From Amycolatopsis nivea (GTDB lineage Bacteria; Actinomycetota; Actinomycetes; Mycobacteriales; Pseudonocardiaceae): 64,000 bases of DNA. The DNA lies in NCBI RefSeq assembly GCF_004522235.1, contig NZ_SDLT01000019.1, positions 108,027 through 172,026 on the forward strand. Direction: 5' to 3'. The position numbers and the translations under genes are program-made. The notes under the pieces were generated by a model. The model had not been told where the DNA came from. It ran no database searches and was given only the letters and a program-made list of their open reading frames with translations. This document shows, piece after piece, positions 57,367 to 64,000 of this stretch (position 1 is its first letter; each line of letters opens with the position of its first letter).

Positions 57367-59753
57367 GCGCCGGTACCCGCTTTCTCCCGGTCGGCCGCGG
57401 CGAGCGCGGCGAGGACGGCCTCGGGGTGGACCGGGGTCTGCTCCAGCTGGACCCCGGTGTGCCAGAGAAGGTCGTTGACCGCGTTCAGCACGGCGGCTGG
57501 CGCGCCGATCGTGCCGCCCTCCCCGGCCCCCTTCGCGCCGCTTTCGGTGAAGGCGCACGGGGTTTCGAGGTGGTCGACGGTGATGTCGGGGATCTCCGCG
57601 GCAGTCGGGACGAGGTAGTCGATGAAGCTCGCCGCCGACGGTTCGCCGTTCTCGGCGTAGGTGACCTCCTCGAACAGCGCGCCGGCGATGCCTTGCGCGA
57701 TCCCGCCGCGCGCCTGGCCGTCGACCACCTTCGGGTTGATCACCACGCCGCAGTCCTCGACACAGGCGTAACGGAGGATTTTCACCTGTCCGGTGCCCGG
57801 GTCGGCCTCGACCACCACCGCGTGGGTCGCGTTCGAGAACGTGCCGTCGCCGGGGACGTCGAACGCCGCGGTGGCGGTGAGCGTCGGCTCGGCTTCCTTG
57901 GGCAGCAGGTGGCTGCGCAGGTACGCGACGTCGGCGATCTCCTCGAACGAAAGCCGCTGACTGGGGTCGTCGAGCTGGATGACTCCCCCGTCGCCGTCGA
58001 GTCCGACGTTCTCGACGCGGGTGTCCATCAGGTGCGCCGCGATGACGCAGAGCTGCTCGCCCAGCCGGGTCGCCGCCGTCGCCACCGCCGAGCCGCCGAT
58101 CGTCACCGATCGGGACGCGAAAGTGCCCCAGCCGTAGGAAATCCGTTCGGTGTCGCCTTGCCGCAGCTTGACCTTGGCGAGGTCGACGCCGAGCCGTTCC
58201 GCGACGATCTGCGCGAACGTCGTTTCGTGGGACTGCCCGTGGTTGATCGTGCCGCTCGTGACGACGACCGAACCGGTGAGGTCCATCCGGATCTCGCTCA
58301 CGTCGAATCCGGGGACGACGGTCATCTTCCGCTTCGCGAACGCCTCGGAGCCGTAGCCGGTGCGCTCGGAAAAGCAGCTGTAGCCGATGCCGATGTGCGG
58401 GTTCTTCTCGCGCAGGTCGTACCAGCCCTCGTCGCGGAGGATCTTCTCGCCCAGCTCCAGCGATTCGAGGTAGCTGCCGGGGTCGTAGGTCACCTTGTTG
58501 ATGCCGGTGTACGGGAACTCGGTGATCACGTTGCGGCGGCGGATTTCCACCGGGTCGAGACCGAGCTTGCGCGCGGCCAGGTCCATGATCCGCTCCATCA
58601 CCATGACGTACTGCGGACGGCTGACCCCGCGGTACGGCGCGGTCGGCGCTTTGTTGCTGGTGATCGCCCTCGCCCGCACCCGGTAGGCCGGAACCCGGTA
58701 CACCGACGGCATTTCCGCCGCCGCCATCAACGGTTCGATGCCGACGGTGAACGGATAACACGAGTACGCGCCCATGTCGCACACGATGTCGGATTCCAGT
58801 GCGGTCAACTCGCCGTCCGGAGTGAACGCCGCACGCGTGCGGTATCGCTGTTCGCGGGCGAGGAACCCGGACGCGAGCGCTTCGCTGCGGTCCTCAATCC
58901 ACTTGACCGGACGCCGCAAGCGCTTCGCCGCCGCCGCGACAGCGATTTCCTCGCGCCCCACAACGCATTTCTGCCCGAAGCCGCCGCCCATGTCCGGTAC
59001 CACGACGCGCACCGAACGCTCCGGAATCCGCAGCGAACGCGCCAGCACGGTCCGGACCTGGTGCGGCACCTGACTGCACGTCTGGACGAGAAGCTGCTCG
59101 TCGCGATCGTCCCAGGACGCCACCGCGCCGCGCGTCTCCAGCGGCAGCGCGTTCTGGCGACCGCTGCGGGTGACAAGCTCGATCACGCACCCGTCCGCGA
59201 ACGCTTCGTCGACGCCCGGGGTGTCGAACGCCGTGACGTCGAGCAGCACGTTGCTCGGCGCGTCCTCGTGCACCAGCGGCGCGTCCTCGGCGAGCGCGGT
59301 CTCCTCGGAAACGACGGCGTCGAGGACCTCGTAACTCACCTGCGCGGCCTCGATGCCGTCCTCGACCGCGTACGGATCCTTCGCGATGACCAGCGCGATC
59401 GGCTCGCCGACGAACCGCACCTTGCCGCGCGCGAGGATCGGCATCGTGGTCGGCGTGAACTCCTCGGGCGGACGGTCCAGCAGCGCGACCATGTCGCCGA
59501 GCTGGAGGTCTTCCGCCGAGTACGCGGCTACGACGCCGTCCACCTCGCGGGTGGCGGCGAGGTCGAGTTCGGTGATCTTGCCGTGCGCGACGGTCGCGCG
59601 CACGAACCCGGCGTGCAGCATGCCGTGGAGATGGATGTCGTCCACGAACCGCCCCCGGCCGGTGACCAGCCGCGGATCCTCGCGACGGCGCACGGACGCG
59701 CCGATCCACTTGCCGCCCCGGCCGTCGAAGCGGGGTTCTTCGGATGCCCTCAC
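57363..59753 (-). CDS. Molybdenum hydroxylase large subunit (nicotinate dehydrogenase-like)
   Basis: Catalytic subunit carrying molybdopterin cytosine dinucleotide, 796 residues. Family segments are IGASVRRREDPRLVTGRGRFVDDIHLHGMLH at the start (residues about 12-42), DMGGGFGQK, YRGVSRPQ and the C-terminal GAKGAGEGGTIGAPA with the catalytic Glu. I prefer the GTG at 59753, which overlaps the FAD subunit stop in the GTGA form used elsewhere in the operon; an ATG six codons upstream is also possible. It hydroxylates an aromatic N-heterocycle; nicotinate is deduced from the cluster. Confidence 0.9.
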   Translation of the reverse strand: MRASEEPRFDGRGGKWIGASVRRREDPRLVTGRGRFVDDIHLHGMLHAGFVRATVAHGKITELDLAATREVDGVVAAYSAEDLQLGDMVALLDRPPEEFTPTTMPILARGKVRFVGEPIALVIAKDPYAVEDGIEAAQVSYEVLDAVVSEETALAEDAPLVHEDAPSNVLLDVTAFDTPGVDEAFADGCVIELVTRSGRQNALPLETRGAVASWDDRDEQLLVQTCSQVPHQVRTVLARSLRIPERSVRVVVPDMGGGFGQKCVVGREEIAVAAAAKRLRRPVKWIEDRSEALASGFLAREQRYRTRAAFTPDGELTALESDIVCDMGAYSCYPFTVGIEPLMAAAEMPSVYRVPAYRVRARAITSNKAPTAPYRGVSRPQYVMVMERIMDLAARKLGLDPVEIRRRNVITEFPYTGINKVTYDPGSYLESLELGEKILRDEGWYDLREKNPHIGIGYSCFSERTGYGSEAFAKRKMTVVPGFDVSEIRMDLTGSVVVTSGTINHGQSHETTFAQIVAERLGVDLAKVKLRQGDTERISYGWGTFASRSVTIGGSAVATAATRLGEQLCVIAAHLMDTRVENVGLDGDGGVIQLDDPSQRLSFEEIADVAYLRSHLLPKEAEPTLTATAAFDVPGDGTFSNATHAVVVEADPGTGQVKILRYACVEDCGVVINPKVVDGQARGGIAQGIAGALFEEVTYAENGEPSAASFIDYLVPTAAEIPDITVDHLETPCAFTESGAKGAGEGGTIGAPAAVLNAVNDLLWHTGVQLEQTPVHPEAVLAALAAADREKAGTGA

Positions 59754-60628
59754 CGGTCTCCCCTCTCCCATGCCTGCCCCAAACTCCGCGCCACCAACGT
59801 CCTCGTCAGCGCCCGCCGATAGTCCGCGCTGCCCTGCGCATCACTGCGCGGATCGATCGCCTCCGCCGCCGCCCGGCCGCACTCAGCGAACAACTCCGGC
59901 CCCGGCTCGCCTCCCGCCAGCACCGCCTCGGCTTCCGGAACCCGCAACGGCGCGGGCGCGACCCCGCCGAGCACCACCCTTCCGCCTGCCAAGGAACCGT
60001 CCTGGCGAGGTTCGAGCGTCACCGCCGCCGCGACCGTCGCGAAATCCCCGGCACGGCGGGAAAACTCGGTCAACGCGGCCTTCGGAGCCGCCCTGGTGAA
60101 CCGGACCTCGGTGACGACCTCGTCCGCCTCCACCGCGGTCGCGTAGAAGCCGTAGAACATCTCCCCGGCCGGGATCTCGCGGCGGCCGTGCGGTCCTTCG
60201 GCGACGATCACCGCGTCCAGCAGGAGCGCGAGCATGCACCACTCCGCGGTGGCGTCGCCGTGCACGAGGCTCCCGCCGACCGTGCCGCGCGACCGGATCG
60301 GCAGGTGCCCGACGTACCGCATCGCCTCCGCCAGCACCGCGAACCCCGGGCTGAGCTGGGCCACCTCGACCTGGCGGTGCGTCGTCATCGCGCCGATGCG
60401 GAGCGTCGAACCCGCGTGGACGATGTCGGTCATCCCCGGCAGGTCCCGCAGCCGCCCGAGGTCGACCAGGTCGCTCGGGCGGGCCAGGCGGAAGCTCATC
60501 ATCGGCATCAGGCTCTGCCCGCCCGCGATCGCTTTCGGCTCCCGCCCTTGCCCGGCGAGGTCGGAAAGCAGGCCGACGGCGTCGGCGACGTCGTGCGCCC
60601 GATGGTAGGCGAACGCGGCGGGCTTCAT
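59750..60628 (-). CDS. Molybdenum hydroxylase FAD-binding subunit
   Basis: Medium subunit that passes electrons from the Fe-S clusters to the acceptor, 292 residues. KPAAFAYHRAHDVADAV opens the fold, AIAGGQSLMPMM is the first FAD motif, and TIRSRGTVGGSLVHGDATAEW (in the form PIRSRGTVGGSL) is the second. The ATG at 60626-60628 lies 25 bases after the transporter gene's stop. Together with the two following genes it forms an L-M-S enzyme of the CO dehydrogenase/nicotinate dehydrogenase type. Confidence 0.92.
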   Translation of the reverse strand: MKPAAFAYHRAHDVADAVGLLSDLAGQGREPKAIAGGQSLMPMMSFRLARPSDLVDLGRLRDLPGMTDIVHAGSTLRIGAMTTHRQVEVAQLSPGFAVLAEAMRYVGHLPIRSRGTVGGSLVHGDATAEWCMLALLLDAVIVAEGPHGRREIPAGEMFYGFYATAVEADEVVTEVRFTRAAPKAALTEFSRRAGDFATVAAAVTLEPRQDGSLAGGRVVLGGVAPAPLRVPEAEAVLAGGEPGPELFAECGRAAAEAIDPRSDAQGSADYRRALTRTLVARSLGQAWERGDR

Positions 60629-60653
60629 GCGATTCCCTTTCTGCTGCGGCGGA

Positions 60654-62048
60654 TCAGACTGCGTCCAGTTCGGACTGGTGCGGCTCCGGCGCGGTCTCGT
60701 CGTCGATCCGGTCCAGCTCCCGGCCCCGGGTTTCCGGCGCGCAGAAGACCATGAACACCACGGCCCCGACGACGAGCAGGCCGAGCAGCGTGAACGTCAG
60801 CGGCAGCCCGAGCACCGGCCACAGCACGCTGCCGAACAGCAGCGGCGCGAACCCGGTGACCGCCCGGCTGGAAGACGACGCCCAGCCGAAGCCCGACGCG
60901 CGCAGCTCCGTGGGGTACAGCTCGGACACGAAGGCGTACATCACCGGGATGACGATGAGCGAGAACAGCCCGAACGCGCCGATCGCCACCACCGCGGCTC
61001 CCGCCGACCCGAGCACCAGCGAGAAAGTCACCAGCGTGACCGCAGCGAGCGGCCCGGCCGCGGCGATGACCCGCTTGCGGCCGATGCGGTCCACGAGCAA
61101 CACCGCCACCACGACGCCGACGATACCGAGCGCGTTCATCAAAGTGGTCGAAGCGAACGCGGCGATCTCTCCGAAGCCCTGCGCCTTGAGGATCGACGGC
61201 ATCCAGCTCAGCGCGGCGTAGTACACCAGCATCACGGTGATGAACAGCGCCCACGCGACCCCGGTGACCTTCGGGTTGTATGCCCAGACCCGCCGCAGCT
61301 GGTCGACGGCCGCGAACACCCCGCCGCCGCGCTTGTCTTCCTGAACCGCCGGCGGAATCCGGTACGGCTCCTTCGGCGCGCCCGTGCGCTCGACGAGGTC
61401 GTCGATGACCAGCCGGGCTTCCGCCTCGCGCCCCTTGCGCACCAGGTACAACGGCGATTCCGGCACCCCGCGCCGCGCCCAGAACAACAGCACCGCCGGG
61501 AGAATCATCAACACCAGCATCCACCGCCAGTTCCCGGAAACCGGCACCAGCAGCGTCGCGGACGCCCCCGCCAGCGTCGTGCCGACCGGCCACCACCCGT
61601 CCATCGCGGACAGCACGCGGCCGCGTTGCTTGCGCGGCGAAAACTCGCTGACGATGGCGTAATCCACCGGAATGCAGCCGCCCAGCCCGACTCCGGCGAG
61701 GAACCGCAGCAGCAGGAACACCTCGATGTTCGGCGACAACGCCGCGAACACCGAGAAGAACGCGAACAACAGCAACGTAATGCTGAACGCCCGCTTCCGC
61801 CCGATCCGGTCCGCGACCGTCCCCCAGGCGACCGCCCCCACCGCCATGCCGATCAGATTAGCGGTGGCGACGAACCCCCGCTGCGTCGCCGACAGCCCGA
61901 ATTCCGTGCCCACCAGCGGGGTGAGGAATCCGTTCAGCGCGACGTCCCAGGCGTCGAACATGTAGCCGAGCCCGCCGATGAGGAAGATCTTGCCCTGGAC
62001 GCGCCAGCGCCACGGCAAGTCTTGGACCACCTGGTCTCCGGTACGCAT
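60654..62048 (-). CDS. MFS transporter, probable nicotinate/aromatic acid uptake
   Basis: Major facilitator superfamily carrier of 464 residues with 12 hydrophobic helices. The motif DRIGRKRAFS between helices 2 and 3 and the second-half copy LVDRIGRKRVIA are present; the segment DAWDVALNGFL near helix 1 resembles the DxxD aromatic-acid symporters (AAHS-like). It lies between nicC and the hydroxylase genes, so nicotinate or hydroxynicotinate import is likely. The N- and C-terminal tails are short and cytoplasmic. Confidence 0.88.
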   Translation of the reverse strand: MRTGDQVVQDLPWRWRVQGKIFLIGGLGYMFDAWDVALNGFLTPLVGTEFGLSATQRGFVATANLIGMAVGAVAWGTVADRIGRKRAFSITLLLFAFFSVFAALSPNIEVFLLLRFLAGVGLGGCIPVDYAIVSEFSPRKQRGRVLSAMDGWWPVGTTLAGASATLLVPVSGNWRWMLVLMILPAVLLFWARRGVPESPLYLVRKGREAEARLVIDDLVERTGAPKEPYRIPPAVQEDKRGGGVFAAVDQLRRVWAYNPKVTGVAWALFITVMLVYYAALSWMPSILKAQGFGEIAAFASTTLMNALGIVGVVVAVLLVDRIGRKRVIAAAGPLAAVTLVTFSLVLGSAGAAVVAIGAFGLFSLIVIPVMYAFVSELYPTELRASGFGWASSSSRAVTGFAPLLFGSVLWPVLGLPLTFTLLGLLVVGAVVFMVFCAPETRGRELDRIDDETAPEPHQSELDAV

Positions 62049-62090
62049 ATCCTTTGCTCCTTTGCGAAGTCTGCGTGTGCCGTTTTCGTG

Positions 62091-63359
62091 CTATCGGGCG
62101 AACTGGTAGTGAATCGATTCGTTGTCGGGGTCGTTGAGCGGAGTTCCGTTCCACAGCCAGTCGTAGGACACATCGGACTCGCCGTCGAAACTCCGCAGCT
62201 TTTCGTCGCGCTCGCGTTGCGCCGGACCGTCCGGCATGTGGTAAAAACTCATATTCTGCAAAGAGGCGTCCTGCACCATCCCCGCGTGCTTGGCCCGCCG
62301 GTGCACATACCGGGTCAACGCGGTGTCGATCCCGTCGCGCGTCGCCTGCCCGAGCTCCTCGGCAAGGACTGCCCCGTCCTCCATCGCCTGCGACGCCCCT
62401 TGCGCCTGGTACGGAAGCATTGCGTGGCAAGCATCCCCGAGCAACGCGACGCGCCCGTCCACCCACACCGGATCGCGACGCCGCCGGTACATCGCCCAGA
62501 CCGAGACGTCGTCCTTGGCCTTGGACAGCATCATCGGCACCCGGTCGTCCCAATCGGAATACTCGGCCGCAAGCTGCTCCGCACTGGCCGGCGCACTCCA
62601 GTTCTTCTCGACTTCCTCCGTGCACGGCACAATCGCCACCACGTTCAGATACTCGCCGCCGCGGATCATGTAATGCACGAGATGCTTGTCGGGCCCGTAC
62701 CAAATCGTAGAATGGTAACGATCGACCAGGAACCGAGTAGCCGGATCCGCCGCGATCGAATCGCCGGGAATCAACGCCCGGTACGCCATCTCGCCGGAAA
62801 ACGCGAGCGTTTCGTCAAATCCGGCGAGATCCCTTACCGCAGACCGAATCCCGTCCGCCCCGACGACGACGTCCCCTTCAAACCGCCGCCCGTCCTCGGC
62901 AATCACCGCAGGCCGCTCCGGATTCCCCCGGTCAAGATCCACGACCTTCGCCGCGGTAGCCACCTTCACCACCGGCCCCGCGCCATCCGGGTCGATGCAC
63001 GCCCGCAGCAGAACGGAATGCAGATCCGCCCGATGGTAGTGCCAATAAGGCGCCCCGTACTTGTCCACGACCCGCTGCCCGAGCGGCAACTGCGCGATAA
63101 TGCTGCCGTCGGCCCACCGCCGCCGAACCTGATCCTGCGGCTCGCACCGAACCCGCTGCAACTCGGCCCGCAACCCCAACCCGATCAGGATCCGGCTGGC
63201 ATTGGGCGCAGTCTGGATCCCAGCCCCGATCTCCCCCAGCTGCGGCGCCGCTTCGACCACCGTGACCCGCAACCCGCGCTGCCGCAACGACAAGGCAGCA
63301 CACAGCCCGCCCAACCCGCCGCCGGCGACCACTACCTCGAAAGACTGACTCGCCGCCAC
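62091..63359 (-). CDS. nicC: 6-hydroxynicotinate 3-monooxygenase
   Basis: FAD-dependent aromatic hydroxylase that decarboxylates and hydroxylates 6-hydroxynicotinate to 2,5-dihydroxypyridine, 422 residues. VVAGGGLGGLCAALSL is the FAD GxGxxG motif, VVGADGIRSAV the DG motif and ALLGDACHAMLPYQAQGASQ the GD motif. Salicylate hydroxylases look alike, but the downstream nicX, nicF and nicE genes make the NicC role convincing. It is the first gene of the operon, with an operator-like motif 58 bases upstream. Confidence 0.9.
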   Translation of the reverse strand: MAASQSFEVVVAGGGLGGLCAALSLRQRGLRVTVVEAAPQLGEIGAGIQTAPNASRILIGLGLRAELQRVRCEPQDQVRRRWADGSIIAQLPLGQRVVDKYGAPYWHYHRADLHSVLLRACIDPDGAGPVVKVATAAKVVDLDRGNPERPAVIAEDGRRFEGDVVVGADGIRSAVRDLAGFDETLAFSGEMAYRALIPGDSIAADPATRFLVDRYHSTIWYGPDKHLVHYMIRGGEYLNVVAIVPCTEEVEKNWSAPASAEQLAAEYSDWDDRVPMMLSKAKDDVSVWAMYRRRRDPVWVDGRVALLGDACHAMLPYQAQGASQAMEDGAVLAEELGQATRDGIDTALTRYVHRRAKHAGMVQDASLQNMSFYHMPDGPAQRERDEKLRSFDGESDVSYDWLWNGTPLNDPDNESIHYQFAR

Positions 63360-63416
63360 CTGCCGACCTCCTACCCGCTAGCCGCCTCCGGCTCACCTAG
63401 CCCCGGACGCGGTTAA

Positions 63417-63441
63417 TCCGAACACGGATTATCCGAACACG
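63417..63441. promoter_or_regulatory. Operator-like motif upstream of nicC (copy 2)
   Basis: A 25-bp word made of two TCCGAACACG units around GATTA, almost identical to the copy upstream of nicX. It contains the short dyad CGGAT-T-ATCCG. No regulator gene is in the cluster. Confidence 0.68.
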
Positions 63442-63448
63442 CAATAGT

Positions 63449-63586
63449 CTGCGGGGAATTTGCTGGCAGGGAGGCGCTTTCAGCCGCGCAGGGTGGCGGG
63501 ACAGTCACCGAACGAGGCGATGCCGCGGTTCGCGGGGCGTGCTGCGGGGCAGCGGGGCGATGCAGTGCGGCGGGGCGGGGCGGCGG
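63449..63586. other. GC-rich non-coding leader upstream of the nic cluster
   Basis: No gene is visible. It separates the nicC operator from the tandem repeat array and is rich in GGGGC and GCGGGG words. Confidence 0.45.
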
Positions 63587-63864
63587 TACGTGAGGGCCAC
63601 CCTCACAGCCGCTGATTCCCTCAGGGGTCCCCTCACGACCCGCTGTTGCCTGCGAGGGTCCCTTCGCGGGCCCGGCTTGCCTGAAGGGACCCTTCACGAC
63701 CCTCCGTCACGCACGAGAGACCCCTTCGCAGGCTTGGCTTCCCTCAAAGACCCCTTCACGACCCCGCCGCCGCGCACGAGGGGTCCATTCACAGCGCACC
63801 TTCCCCCAAGGGCCCCTTCACGACCCGCCGCCGACCGCGAGAGGTCCATTCGCAGGCTCGCCCG
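63587..63864. repeat. Tandem array of about 61-bp units related to the palindromes
   Basis: Four units ending in CTCACGAC or TTCACGAC at 63640, 63701, 63762 and 63824 (spacing 61, 61, 62), followed by a truncated fifth. Each unit contains a GAGGGTCCCTTCGC-like half and a CCCTCAAGGGNCCCTTCACG-like half. The first unit still shows the CTGATTCCCTCA centre of the palindrome family, and later units are degenerate. There are no unique spacers, so it is not a CRISPR array. Confidence 0.7.
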
Positions 63865-63901
63865 CCGGGCGTCCTCCCCCGACCCGCCGCCACAATGCGC
63901 A

Positions 63902-63948
63902 CCCAATGTGGCGTTCGGTGCGTCAGACGCACCCAATGCCACATTGGG
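63902..63948. repeat. Two-part hairpin element
   Basis: An outer stem CCCAATGTGGC / GCCACATTGGG (63902-63912 with 63938-63948) encloses an inner stem GGTGCGTC-A-GACGCACC (63917-63933), with unpaired 4-base joints. It is a different family from the palindromes at 4072, 13009 and 23938. Confidence 0.7.
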
Positions 63949-64000
63949 GATTCCAGCAGCAGGCAAGGACTCTCACCCCACCGACGAAACCCCGTCACGC

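Noticed and set aside
63587..63864. Possible CRISPR array
   Set aside because: Units are repeated throughout with no unique spacers, they contain inverted half-sites, and no cas genes are present.

Overview
The window is high-GC DNA with strong G/C preference at codon third positions, frequent GTG starts and many 4-base ATGA/GTGA stop-start overlaps. This points to a filamentous actinomycete, most likely a Pseudonocardiaceae such as Amycolatopsis; the genus is an inference from gene content and style, not from a marker gene. I recognise 55 protein genes, one decayed partial gene duplicate, no rRNA or tRNA, no CRISPR array and no insertion sequence.

Region 1 (1-3.7 kb) holds an ABC exporter with a sensor kinase, then a histidine-rich zinc exporter facing a CzrA-like ArsR zinc sensor, with a perfect inverted repeat between them. 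Region 2 (4.1-34.6 kb) is a block of stress and surface-glycan genes. Nearly every transcription unit starts with a GNNT-N14-16-GGGTA(C/T/A/G) promoter, the signature of SigF/SigB-type stress sigma factors. It encodes a near-complete ADP-heptose pathway (GmhA, HldE, a GmhB phosphatase fused to a glycosyltransferase), two GT9 heptosyltransferase-like enzymes, a carbamoyltransferase, UDP-glucose dehydrogenase plus UDP-glucuronate decarboxylase (UDP-xylose), a pyruvyltransferase-like enzyme and four further glycosyltransferases. Mixed in are typical stress genes: DUF2267, DUF4383, DUF2188 and hemerythrin proteins, an aldehyde dehydrogenase with a FUSC exporter, and a molybdopterin oxidoreductase that lacks its Fe-S cysteines. 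Three near-perfect 55-59 bp palindromes sit between convergent genes here and probably act as bidirectional terminators.

Region 3 (34.9-52.1 kb) is a probable defence island. A caspase-like protease fused to a Ski2/Hel308-like helicase is divergent from a four-gene operon: a Cas4/RecB-like Fe-S nuclease, a zinc-ribbon restriction-like nuclease, a DinG-like helicase and a pPIWI-RE Argonaute relative. The intergenic stretch carries a perfect actinobacterial SOS (LexA) box. A convergent SEFIR-domain protein and, after a MarR/luciferase-like oxidoreductase pair, a STAND-type NTPase with TPR repeats complete the island. The combination of caspase-helicase, Fe-S nuclease and pPIWI-RE under a LexA box is the most novel signal in the window.

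Region 4 (52.8-63.4 kb) is a nicotinate catabolic cluster on the minus strand: 6-hydroxynicotinate monooxygenase, an MFS carrier, a three-subunit molybdenum hydroxylase with a CoxG-like protein, maleamate amidase, N-formylmaleamate deformylase, 2,5-dihydroxypyridine dioxygenase and maleate isomerase. Two copies of a 25-bp operator-like motif mark its two promoters. The right end (63.4-64.0 kb) is non-coding and carries a tandem array of about 61 bp units related to the palindromes.
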